A DNA stretch of 64,000 bases from Bolinopsis microptera (taxonomy: Eukaryota > Ctenophora > Tentaculata > Lobata > Bolinopsidae): positions 16,218,227 through 16,282,226 of the forward strand of contig NC_087084.1 in assembly GCF_026151205.1 (NCBI RefSeq), read 5' to 3'. Below, piece after piece: positions 40,556 to 52,900 of the stretch (positions are counted from its first letter, which is position 1; each line of letters starts with the position of its first letter). Under the pieces are notes generated by a model. The model saw only the letters and a list, made by a program, of their open reading frames with translations. It had not been told where the DNA came from and did not search any database. The position numbers and the translations under genes are program-made.

Positions 40556-40772
40556 TGGGATTAACTTAATAAAGGTCCAGTTACTATGGTAACTAATTAA
40601 TTGAGTTATCAAATGATGGAGTAGTTCGCTGTTTATTAGTCTCATGATTGAAATACTGATAGTTGGATAATATCCGGTTGAGAGACAAGTTGATCCCATC
40701 AACCGGATATTATCCAACTATCAATGGGATTAACTTAATAAAGGTGGTTACTATGGTAACTAATTAATAGAG
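40556..40772. repeat. Inverted and direct repeat cluster
   Basis: A 25-bp inverted pair begins TGATAGTTGGATAATATCCG (about 40655-40680) and is mirrored at about 40698-40723. The direct repeat GGGATTAACTTAATAAAGGT ... TTACTATGGTAACTAATTAA flanks it on both sides. Confidence 0.75.
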
Positions 40773-40828
40773 TTGTTAAACGCTTAGAATTGTAGTCACG
40801 TGATACTACTTTACAGGATTTAATTTAA

Positions 40829-42120
40829 GGGGGGGGGGGGGGGGTTCACCCTGATTTTTTTGTGAAACTTGGTTTCGAGATAGCAGTTGACCAACAAACT
40901 AGGACCGGTGACCAAACTTTTTAGGGGGTCCCGGACCCCAACCGCCAAACGGTGCCCGCGGGGCAGCCACGCCCATATTTGGTCCAAATTAGGCCCAATT
41001 TAGCCAAATACCCTCAACATGCCCAAAACCCAGATTTTAGGTGCTTTACTTGTAGCTAGTGCTCCCCTGAACTCGTATATGAATTTTCATCAAGATTGGA
41101 CAAAAAATGACTGAGTAATGAGCCAAAAACCATATGCCCATATTGGGTATACGCACCAAATTTGGTCGATTTCGGCCCATAAATTGGTCAAATATCAATA
41201 TTTTTGAATAAAACCAACTTTATATGGAAGGTAAGCCTATACTACACATTATCTATGATTATCAGCTCAGTATCTACCTAACTGTGGATTCTGTGTTCAA
41301 TTAATTAATTTGCCGGGCATTTTTCAGAATTTGGCCGCCAAATTTTAAAAAAAGGCCTAACTCAAAATTCCATATTAAAACTTAAGGTCGAAATGCGATT
41401 CTACGTTGATTCTGAAAATTTCATGTAAAAATATTGAAACCCTATTGAGTTCTATTGTTTTGAACGAAATCCGTTTCGCAAATATCGCGAACTGAGATAT
41501 GGGCGATATTGTTCATTTTTTGCGATTAATTGAACACAGAATCCACAGTTAGGTAGATACTGAGCTGATAATCATAGATAATGTGTAGTATAGGCTTACC
41601 TTCCATATAAAGTTGGTTTTATTCAAAAATATTGATATTTGACCAATTTATGGGCCGAAATCGACCAAATTTGGTGCGTATACCCAAATATGGGCATATG
41701 GTTTTTGGCTCATAACTCAGTCATTTTTTGTCCAATCTTGATGAAAATTCATATACGAGTTCAGGGGACCACTAGCTACAAGTAAAGCACCTAAAATCTG
41801 GGTTTTGGGCATGTTGAGGGTATTTGGCTAAATTAGTTCGATGACATGTAATTTGCGTGCCCTTCGGGGATTAATATTGATTATTACAATTATTATATAT
41901 TTTGAGTAAACATTGACTGGTGTAAAAGCCAGCCCCAAACAACAATTGGGCCTAATTTGGACCAAATATGGGCGTGGCTGCCCCGCGGGCACCGTTTGGC
42001 GGTTGGGGTCCGGGACCCCCTCAAAAGTTTGGTCACCGGTCCTAGTTTGTTGGTCAACTGCTATCTCGAAACCAAGTTTCACAAAAAAATCAGGGTGAAC
42101 CCCCCCCCCCCCCCCCCCCC
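40829..42120. mobile_element. 1.29-kb foldback element with G-run/C-run termini and TTAA flanks
   Basis: TTAA at 40825-40828 is followed by 16 G, and 21 C precede TTAA at 42121-42124. The ~480-bp arms are near-perfect inverted copies (TTCACCCTGATTTTTTTGTG ... GTGGATTCTGTGTTCAATTA, mirrored) around a unique centre at about 41310-41525. The right arm carries a ~105-bp extra insert near 41835-41935. No transposase. The TTAA target is the piggyBac preference. Confidence 0.88.
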
Positions 42121-42225
42121 TTAAGTTGCTTGTTTTATTTCGGCCCTGAATGAATCTGTTAATTTAGAATTTTAAGGGACTACTAGTATTTTATATATTG
42201 TATTTGTATCACTTCTGCACATTTA

Positions 42226-42328
42226 GGCAGTTGCTCTTGACTCTTGTGACCCGAGTTTTAGATATTATATATTCGGCAGTTGCTCTTGACTTTTGTGACC
42301 CGAGTTTTAGATATTATATATTCGGCCC
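42226..42328. repeat. Two-copy tandem repeat, 50 bp
   Basis: GGCAGTTGCTCTTGACTYTT followed by GTGACCCGAGTTTTAGATAT occurs twice back to back. Confidence 0.85.
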
Positions 42329-42602
42329 TATTATTATAGTCAGTGACTAGAGGCCATTACTGAAATGATGTATAAATTTTAAAAATATATATTTTATAAC
42401 CTACACAAATATGTTCGACAATGGTTATTTATGGTTTTTAAAGTTGACACCCTTATATTATTAATAACTAAATTTATGGTTAATTTTCAATATTAAGAAT
42501 AAAAATGTCAACTAAAAATAAAGATCCCTCAATTGTCTGAATACAAACCACAATTAATATTATAGGAAGAGTAGCAAGCTATATACAAAGGTTTCGCTGA
42601 TC

Positions 42603-42767
42603 ATGACAGGTCTGAACCCTGCCCTGCTCATGGGTTGCCTCATTGTGTACTCTTTTGGAACACCTATCAAAGTGTCGAATGAAAGGTCAGAGGTATCCAA
42701 CGTATCATCAATCTGTCCTGGCATGCAAGTAATGTGTCATCATGACCAAAAGTGCTGTCGTCAAAGA
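42603..42767 (+). CDS. GRN: Granulin B exon 1 (signal peptide)
   Basis: 55 codons. MTGLNPALLMGCLIVYSFGT is a signal peptide; ICPGMQVMCHHDQKCC starts granulin 1. It parallels gene A exon 1 residue for residue over the first 20 positions. An acceptor-like ATTATAG lies about 50 bp upstream. Confidence 0.85.
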
Positions 42768-45700
42768 GTAAGTTAATTATTTGGTATTATTCTTTTGGGG
42801 AATTTCTTCTTTTGCTGTCAGATGAGAATACAAGTACAGTGAAACCTCTATAATATGATACCTTAAATAATGAAATATTGACACAGGACTCCTACGGTGG
42901 ATACGCATGTTGCCCTCATGTAAATGGAGTTTGCTGTGGTGACTACTCAAAACACTGCTGCCCGCATGATCACACATGCACTCAATACGGGGTTAGGATT
43001 ACAACTATCATAGCTTTACCATTATCATATTCAACTGGAGAATTAAATCATGATTTGAGACATACAATTTTAATATTTTTCCGACCTAGATTATATACCT
43101 TTTATTTTGCTTAGACTATAATACATTTTTGAATTTTCACCCCCAAATATTTTGCAGTGTCATCATGAAGAAAATGGTAACACCTTAAGTAATCCCCTGT
43201 CTCATCCATTTGTACAGCAGATTATGAATTTAGTTCCTGCTGAACCGGTAAGACTTCTTCAACAATTTAAATATATTTCTATAAATGTTATATTACTAGT
43301 GTAACCGGTGCCCACGGCCGGGACTTCACTATCGCAAATGCAAAAGTATAAACCCCCTATTATAATATTCGGAAACACGCATTACATTTTCGTAGTTAAA
43401 ACGGTGAGAAAGTATGAACTCGCCAAACAGCCCGCAATTTAATTCTGAGTGCCCCTCGGCCCTCATGTATCTAATAGTAAGATAGTAATATTTGATAGGC
43501 AATCTTGAGGTACACTGCCAAATTACCTAATTATATAGCAAATCTGTTGTGTGGGGGAGAGAGAGCGAGAGTGGGAGAGAACGTGAGACACTGTAGTATC
43601 ACATTTGGGTCACAAAGTGATCAATTAAACCGCTTACCACCGACCGATTTAAAAAACCTTGATCATTTGGTTTCGTCAGAGTTTTGTCGGCACTATACAA
43701 GTCCCATATCTCTTACCGTTTTCTTGGTTAAACCGTTCGTAAATTACAAACAGACGCACATACACATTACACACAGACACACACATTTATTGGGATTATT
43801 AGCATAGATATACTGTTAGTTGGCTCAGAAATACATGCTTAAAATTGAATATTGATAAGAACCTCTAGATTGCATATTATGCAGGCTGTCTATTTAGGGT
43901 ATTTTAATTCATGTCGAGATGTTGGTCGTGATAAGATAATTAACAGTACAAGCACGTTATTTGATACCAATTTATAAATTAAATCAATTAATTAATAGTA
44001 ATGATTAAATCAATTATAAATTACACCGAAGTGTACCATTGTACTTTCGATGTGTATGTTTGGATTGTTAATAACGTTTAATTCTTTGCAGGATAGGCCA
44101 ATAATTATTGCTGCACCACAGCAAAAGAAATTAGATCTCATTAAGAAGCTATCTGAAGATCATCCTATTAAGGGGTGGAGCATTATGCACTGGCAACAAG
44201 CCTTGTCCAATTATTGACAATGATGGTGAGATTTCACTTTAAAATTATAACTCTAATATCGTAGATTCAGTAATAATAATAAAGTAATGAACGTACGTAT
44301 AAGTCTTCATGAGATTGATAATTTTTGATCAAAAAAATGAGTGATATTAAGTTCATTACATGATTTGCTATAATATATTAGATATTAAGCAAGCAAATCA
44401 ATTTTCCAGGCAATACAGTTGCGTATACGTGTTGTCCATACTCCGAAAAGGGCAACATGTTGTGAATCTTGGTGTTGTGACGAAGGATTCCAATGTGGAC
44501 CTCCCCAAAATCAGACGTGCATCCCTGTCAAAGAAGGAGCCGCAGCAATATCTGCTGCAGCGCCCCAGAAAGAAACACCACCACATTACAGTGCTACACT
44601 GTACACATGCCCTCCTGGATTAAACAATACTTGTACTGACGATCAGACCTGTTGTGTGACACCCGAAAAGCATTTCAGTTGTGCTCCTTTTGCTAATGCC
44701 ACATGCTGTCTTGATGGTGTCCATTCTTGCCCTCAGGGATACAAATGTGATAAAGATACTAACGTTTGTAGTCCTGACAATTCAACGGTGCATGGCCTGG
44801 AAAGTAAAAACGATGGGAATTTAATTGACTGTGACTCAATGATGCAATGCTCTGACAACCAAACATGCTGCAGTTTGACTGATGGCACTTTTGGCTGTTG
44901 TCCGTTTAAAAATGCCACTTGTTGTTCGGATCACATTCATTGCTGCCCAGGAAATTTAGAATGTGATCACAAATCACACACCTGTAAAAGTCCTAAAAGT
45001 GACAGCAGCAACATTTCCTTTGAAAAAATTTCCACAGTAAGCCCTGCTGACGTGGAGTGTAAAGACGGATCTAAATGTCCAGATGGTATGACTTGTTGCT
45101 CGATAGGCAAAGAACAGTTTGGATGCTGTCCTTTTCAAGAGGCCACCTGCTGCAGTGACATGGTGCATTGTTGCCCTAAAAGTACTGTTTGTAACACGGA
45201 AAGAGGAACATGTGATCCCTCTGGAGTAGAACAAATTATCAGCAAAACTGAGAAGCTGCAGGCTTCAACAGACCGGCTTGATATTGCAAACATAGTGTGT
45301 GACGGAGAGATGGAATGCAGTAATAACCAAACTTGCTGCAGGCTAACTGATGGCTCGTTCGGCTGCTGTCCGTTTCCAATAGCTGTTTGTTGCTCCGATC
45401 ATGTGCACTGCTGTCCTCACGAAATGTGGTGTGATCACAAGACTAAAAGATGCAAAAACCCTGGGAACTCTATTCCAATGGGAAAGAAACTACCAGCATA
45501 TCCAAAGACTTCTCAGCCAGCCAGTTCAGTGCCTCTTGGATTGAAAGTACCAGCCACGAAACCAAGTTCATTTATCGACACAATCCTGAAACCAAGTTCA
45601 TTTATCGACACAATCCTGAAACCAAAGTCTATACCGCTTGGTGTAAAGTTCCCTGCTACTAAGAAAGCTGCTGGTGCAACGAACTCCATACCCTTAGCAG

Positions 45701-48700
45701 TGAAGATTCCTGCCAAGATGACTTCTTTAGTAAAAGTTAGCGATTTAAGTGAAGTTTTGAAACCTGCCAAAACATCACACATACCATCAAGAAGTGTTAA
45801 ATGTGATGATGGTTCATCGTGTCCTACTGGTACAACGTGTTGTAAGCTATCTTCTGGAGACTGGGGTTGTTGTCCTTATCCTAAAGCTGTGTGTTGTGAC
45901 GATGGAGAGCACTGCTGTCCTCAAGGTTTGAACAATGAATTTTGTATTAACCATTCTGAAGAAACTGAGATGAATTAAGGAAACTTACAGTAAATATAAC
46001 AACAGTTTCAATCTCGAATTACTTTAATACTTTATGTTAATTTTCCTTTTCACAGGTTACACATGTGACGTGAGTGGAGGAACATGTGACAGAGGTAACA
46101 CACAATCTGAACTAACTGAACTAACTGAACCAACAATTAGGTGTGATGATGGTTCCATTTGTCCTAGTGGTAGCACATGCTGTAAGAAGCATCTGGAGGT
46201 TGGGCTTGTTGTCCTCTACCCATGCTGTCTGCTGTACTGATATGGTTCACTGCTGTCCTAATGGTTTGTTTACATTATGTTATTTTAGCTCATAAAATAT
46301 CATGATTCTACTCGGATATATAGGGTATAAAGTATTTGAAGTTTCTATAAAACCAACTTTCCTCACTCTTTTACTGCTATCAAAGCATGACAATATGCAT
46401 TTTTCAAAATGTTTAAAGTTTGATTGAATAGTATGTACTGAACCAGATGAATTTCAATCTATTTCAGTCGCTTGTTCATTTATTAAGGCCATTTTGATCG
46501 TAATATCCCCAGTCCCAATTACAATGAAACTTCTAAAAAATTCAAAATCAAAAAACTTAAACCAAGATTAAAAAACGTTTTTTCAGGATACATTTGTGAT
46601 TTGACTATTGGAAGTTGTAACAAAGCCAGAGGAATTGAGAATCTACTAACTGAGATGTCAGTTGGAAGTGTTAGTTGTGATGATGGTTCATCGTGTCCTA
46701 CTGGTACAACGTGTTGTAAGCTATCTTCTGGAGACTGGGGTTGTTGTCCTTATCCTAAAGCTGTGTGTTGTGACGATGGAGAGCACTGCTGTCCTCAAGG
46801 TTTGTCTCTTTACAAAAATTTAAAATGATGATCCTTCGAAAAATGTCTTACGAAATTGTGGTTAATGGAATGGGTCGAAGAATGAAGCATTTTGAATTCC
46901 GACTTAAAATTAAGAGGCAGGATATTATTTTCATTATTTTTAATTTCATTTTGTCTCTTTTTAATAGTAGATTCTTTCTTACAGGTTACACATGTGACGT
47001 AAGTGCAGGAACATGTGACAGAGGTAACACACAATCTGAACTAACTGAGTTGTCAGTTGGAAGTGTTAGTTGTGATGATGGTTCATCGTGTCCTACTGGT
47101 ACAACGTGTTGTAAGCTATCTTCTGGAGACTGGGGTTGTTGTCCTTATCCTAAAGCTGTGTGTTGTGACGATGGAGAGCACTGCTGTCCTCAAGGTTTGT
47201 CTCCAATTAAAAGAATTTTAAACGATGATCCTTCGGAAAAGTTTTACTAAACGCAATGAATAGGTTATGAGTTGAAGCATTTAAATTCCGACTTAAGATT
47301 AAGAGGCAGGAAATTATTATTATTGTTTAATTGTCTCTTTTTAATTTTAGTTTCTCTCTCCCAGGTTACACATGTGACGTGAGTGCAGGAACATGTGACA
47401 GAGGTAACACACAATCTGAACTAACTGAGTTGTCAGTTGGAAGTGTTAGTTGTGATGATGGTACATCGTGTCTACTGGTACAAACGTGTTGTAAGCTTTC
47501 TTCTGGAGACTGGGGTTGTTGTTCCTTATCCTGAAGCTGGTGTGTCTGTGACGATGGAGAGCACTGCTGTCCTCAAGGTTCTGCCTCTTTAAAAAGAACT
47601 TAAAATCGGTGGTTGCAAAGTGGCGTCCAATCAGAACTTCTGATGAAACAAATAAGCAAGTGATCTAAATCCTTCGAAAATGTTTTACAAAATTAATTGG
47701 AAGATGGGTCAAGAATCGAAGCATTTTGAATCCCAACTTAAGATAAAGAGGCAGGACATTGAAATGAATAAATAATAAATGGTGGGGGGGGGGGGGGGGG
47801 GGGGGAGGGTTGTCACGTCGTCTATGTCCGCTTGTCTCATAGAATCCAAAAAGGACAGGACATAGGGGACATAGGGGGACATAGGCGGGGAATTTGACGG
47901 ACATAGGCGGGGCAAGGCGACCTTTGACCCCCCGGGAAAAGGGGAATAGGCGGACATTGGCGGGGGAAATTTAAGGGGCACCTTAAAATTCTAAAAAAAA
48001 AGTTCAATTTTGTGTTTAGGGGGGGGAATTGTTTTTTTGTCCCTTTCCCGGGACCCTATTTTTCAAAAGGACAAAAAAAAAGAGCAGACAAAAAGGACAA
48101 AAAACGACGAAAAAAGGAAAAAAAATGGGGAAAAAAAATTAGATGCTTCCCCCTCCTACCTTCTCCCCCCCCTGGGTTTTTTCTTTTTCCCCGGGTCCCC
48201 TTTTCCCCCCCTCCCCCGTCCCTCCCACCCCCTCCTCTTCCCCGTCCCCCTCATCGTCCTCAACAGTCCTCCCCCTCCCCAGTCCTCCTCCTTTCCCCCT
48301 GGGGCCTCCCCCTCTTCATCCCCCTTTCCCCTTTTTCCTCAGTCCCAGTCCCCCTAGTTCCTCCTCATCCTTTTCCTCAGCCCCCCATCCTCCTCTCAGT
48401 TCCCCCCCAGGGGCCCCTCCTCCTCCTCCATTCAGTCCCCCTCCTTTCAGTCCTCCCCGTTTTCCTCCTCCTTTCCCGAGGTTTCCTCCTCCTCCTCCTC
48501 CTTTTCCCTTTAGTCATTCCCCCTCAGCCATCTCCTCAGTCCTCTAAATCCTTTCCCCAGTCCCAATTTACTCCCCGTCCTCCCCCAGTCCTATCCTCAG
48601 GCCACTCCTCCCGGGTCCCCCTCCTTTTTCATCCTTCCCTCCTTTTTTTCCCTCGGTCCCCGTCCTCCCCCTCCTGGGTCTCCTCCCCCCTTTCATTTAG

Positions 48701-49945
48701 TCCCCCTCCTCCCCGTCCTCTCCAGTCCCCCTCCTTCTCCTCCCCCTTTTTCCGTCCTCCCCCTCCCCCCTCCTTTTCAGTTTCCCCCAGTCCTCCTTCT
48801 CTTTCTCCTAAGTCCTCCTCCTGAACCCCCCCCCCGGGTGGGTCCTCCTCTTTTTCCCTTTTGAGTCCTCCTCCTGGGTTCCCCCTCCTTTAAGTCCTCC
48901 CCCTGAGTCCTCCCTCTTTCTAAATCCTCTCCCGAGTCCTCCTCCTGAGTTCCCCCTCCCGAGGCCCCTTTCCTCCCCCCGTCATCCTCCTCATTTATCC
49001 CCCTCAAACCCTTCCCCCAAAAATTTCCCCCTCCCGCCATCCCCCTCAGTACTCCTCAGTCCTCCCCCTCAGTCCCCCTCAGTTCTCCTCCCCCTGGGTC
49101 CTTCCTCCTCCTCCCCCTTGGGTCCCAGGGGGTTTTGATCCTCCCAGTCCCCTTCCTCCCCCCTCCTCAGTCCTCCTCCTATCCTCCTCCTCGTCCTAGT
49201 CTCCTTTATCGCCCCAAAAAGTTTCCTCCTCCCGGGCCCTCCCTTTTCCTTTTGGGGGGCCTTTTTTCCCGGGTTTCCCCCTCTGGGCCCCCCCTCCGGG
49301 GGGCCTCCCTTTCCTTTGGGTCCTCCTTCTCCCCCCTCAGTCCTTCTCCTCCTCCCCCTCAGTCCCCTTTCCCCTCTTCCTCCTCCCCTCCCTCTCCCGT
49401 CATCCTCCCCAACCTTTCCCCCAGCCATCCCCCTCGTCTCCCCCTTCTCAGTCCTCCTCAGTTCTCCTCCCCGGTTCAAACCCCCGAGTCAAACCTCCTA
49501 AATTTCTCCCCTCCCTTCCCCTTGGTCCTCCTCCTCCTCCTCCCTTTGGGGCTTCCCGTCCTTCTCCCCCCTCAGTATTTCCCCCCGTCATTCCCCCTCA
49601 TTCCTCCTCCCCCAGCCCTTTCAGCCTCCTTTCCCCGCCATCCTTTCAGCCCCTCCTCCCCGAAATTTCTACTTCCGAATCTTCAGTCCTCCAAAAAGTT
49701 TGTTTGCTAAAGTTCCAAAAAAGGCCCTATTTTTCCCCCCCAATTTTCCCCTTCCCCCCAATCCGGGGTTTCCCCAAAGTCCGTCGAGTCCGCCAAAGCG
49801 TCCCAGTTCCCCCAAAGTCCTTTTCCCGGGCCCCCAAAATGGGGCCCGTCCGTGTTTTCCCCCAAATTCCCAAAAAACCCGTCCGTTTCCCCCCAAGGGA
49901 ACCAAAAAAAAGGGCCCGGGGCATAGTCGGGCATAGACGGACATG

Positions 49946-49982
<37 letters not shown>

Positions 49983-52900
49983 ATTTTTGTAAAACCGGGT
50001 AATTAAAATTTTTAATTCAAATTTTGTTTGGGGAACCCCCTTTCAATTTAAAATTTTTTCCACAGGTTTTCAATTTTTTGGTTTAGTGCCCCCCCCCACT
50101 TTTGGGGCCACGGTAACAACACCCCAAATTTAAATTTAAATGAGGTTTTTTTGGTTTGGAAAGTTTGTTTTGATGATGGGTTTATCGTGTCCCCCTTTCC
50201 TGGTCCCAAACCTTTGTAAGCTTAATTTCTTTGGGGACTGGGGGTTTTTGTTCCCCTTTTCCCAAAACGGGGTGTTGTGGACGTTTGGGGAGCCTGCTGT
50301 CCTCAAGGTTTGTCTCTTCAAAATGAACTTAAAATGACGATCCTTCGAAAAATGTCTTACGAAATGAATTGGGTAATGGAATGGGTCGAAGATTGTAGCA
50401 TTTTGAATTCCGACTTAACAGTAAGAGGCAGGATATTATTATTTCAAAAAATTTCATTTTGTGTCTTTTAAATTTTAGTTTCTCTCTCCCAGGTTACACA
50501 TGTGACGTGAGTGCAGGAACATGTGACAGAGGTAACACACAATCTGAACTAACTGAGTTGTCAGTTGGAAGTGTTAGTTGTGATGATGGTTCATCGTGTC
50601 CTACTGGTACAACGTGTTGTAAGCTATCTTCTGGAGACTGGGGTTGTTGTCCTTATCCTAAAGCTGTGTGTTGTGACGATGGAGAGCACTGCTGTCCTCA
50701 AGGTTTGTCTCTTTCAATTGAACTTAAATGATGATCCTTCGAAAAATGTCTTACGAAATGAATTGGGTAATGGAATGGGTCGAAGATTGTAGCATTTTGA
50801 ATTCCGACTTAAAATTAAGAGGCAGGAAATTATTATTTTAACTCCACTTTTGACCTATTTGGAGGCCATTTATTAATTCCATAATTGCACCGGTTTTTGT
50901 TCCAGGGGGTGCGATTACAAAACTAATTGCACTGTTTTGAGAGTGACCGAAATCTTATTAGGTACGATTACTAAACTAATTGCACTGATTCCCTGAAAGA
51001 TGCTGCAAATCATGGCTCAGGCAGATAATTAGAGTTAGAGAGAGCACCTCGTAAAATGAGGACCTAATTAAAACCGAGTATTTTACTACTGTGAGGTGCT
51101 GATTTAAGTATTGACTTAAATCAACTACCTGAGGTAGTTTGGCGACCGTTAGTGGCAATGGTCGCACGAAACAAACTTGTGGGCATAAATTTAAATTTAT
51201 AGTTTAGGACAACATCTTTCCTTGTGTTTGGAATAAGTCAATCCTTACATTGCATTAACACAACACAGTATGAGGCTGAGATCTCACTAATTATTTGTAA
51301 AACAAAAAGTGGCATAACTTATGTTCTGATAAATATTTTTGCTTCTAAATTTCACAGAATGTTAATAACAAGTATCTAAACCTTTGTGGCAAGTTTTGTG
51401 TGATTGCGAACTTCACTGAGCTTATTTGACCAATTTAGCCCCTGAGCGAGCTAGCTTGAATTTCTCACCCAGAACTGTTTACATTGGTTAATAGAAACCA
51501 CCAAAAAAATCCTGGGTAACAAAATAAAAAAACCAGCGATTTATTCACGTTTTACCAATTCTATTCACATGGATCCATCGCACATTCAATTCTCTTTATA
51601 TTTTAACTGATAAGGACTATCACAAATGATCCTTCCTGCTTGTTTATATCGTTCTTCTTACATGGAATGTGCGATGTATCATGGTGAATAGAATTGGTAA
51701 AACATAAATAAATCGGTGGTTTTTTAATTTTTTTACCCAGGATTTTTTTTTGGTGGTTTCTATTAACCAATGTAAACAGTTCTGGGTGAGAAATTAAAGC
51801 TAGCACACTCAGGAGCTAACTTTGTCAGAGAAGCTCAGACTCACACAAAACTTAGCACGAAGTTGTGTCTAATTATGATTGACATTCTCTATAAATTTGA
51901 ATCAAAAATATTAATCAGAACGTAAGTTATGGCGCTTTTCCATTCTGAAATAAAATAATTAGTGAGATCTCAGCGAGCTGTTACAATTTTAAGAGATAAG
52001 GATGGGTAGACTTTTGAGGCCCACCCTGTATAACAACAAAGTCGGTGCGATTATAAACTAATTACACTGGTTATAACATCAGAGGCGTGGAGTTATACGT
52101 GAATCTAACTGCATGTATAATACGATTACACCAGTTATTGCACTCGGCTGCGCCTCGTGAAATAACTGCAATAATCGAACTCGGCTTTTATTATTCGTGC
52201 GATTATTGTATCAATTTCCACTCGGCTGCGCCTCGTGCAATTAATAGTGTACCTTAGTGCAAGAAATATAGGCGGCAAGAATATAAGGCGCTAGAAATTA
52301 AGGCGGCAAGAAATTAAGGCGATATTTTTTTCGGAAAAAATACGATTTTTGATCGCAAATTTGGTTATAGTTTTGGTCGAAATAGTGTCAATTTTATTCT
52401 TTTATCAGTCTATAAAGCATAGAAATCTGTTTAAAAATACGATATATTGGACATTGGTCACATAAAAACTAAATGGTGCATGCACATTATATTTATAGTG
52501 ATTGCTGTTCTGTCGTCTAAGTTTATAATTTTAAATTAGGTAGACATCCACTACATCAGCAAACTGCAAGTCAATTGGTATATTCATTGCATTTGACAAA
52601 ATGATAGTGCACATTCTATACGCGGCAAGGAATTTTTATGTATGTATACTACATATCATCATTAAAATTAAAAATTATTTCTTTTTAAAATTAAAACTCG
52701 ATTTAAAGCTTAAAAATGAAATGTAAAATTGTACGAACATTCGAATTTGAACTGACATTAATAACACATGTACTGCAGTTTAAATCTCAATAGAATATAG
52801 TCCGAGAAGCCGAGATAAAAAACATGAAGTTAGATCCTGAGCGCTGCAAATGGATCAATCAGCGAAATAAATAACAAATAACGAAATCGACATGTAAATT

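Noticed and set aside
48010-49710. Several long ORFs on both strands (up to 270 codons) rich in Pro, Ser, Arg and Gly
   Set aside because: They lie in near-pure C/T sequence where stops are rare; the residues follow from composition, and the tract is probably mis-called.
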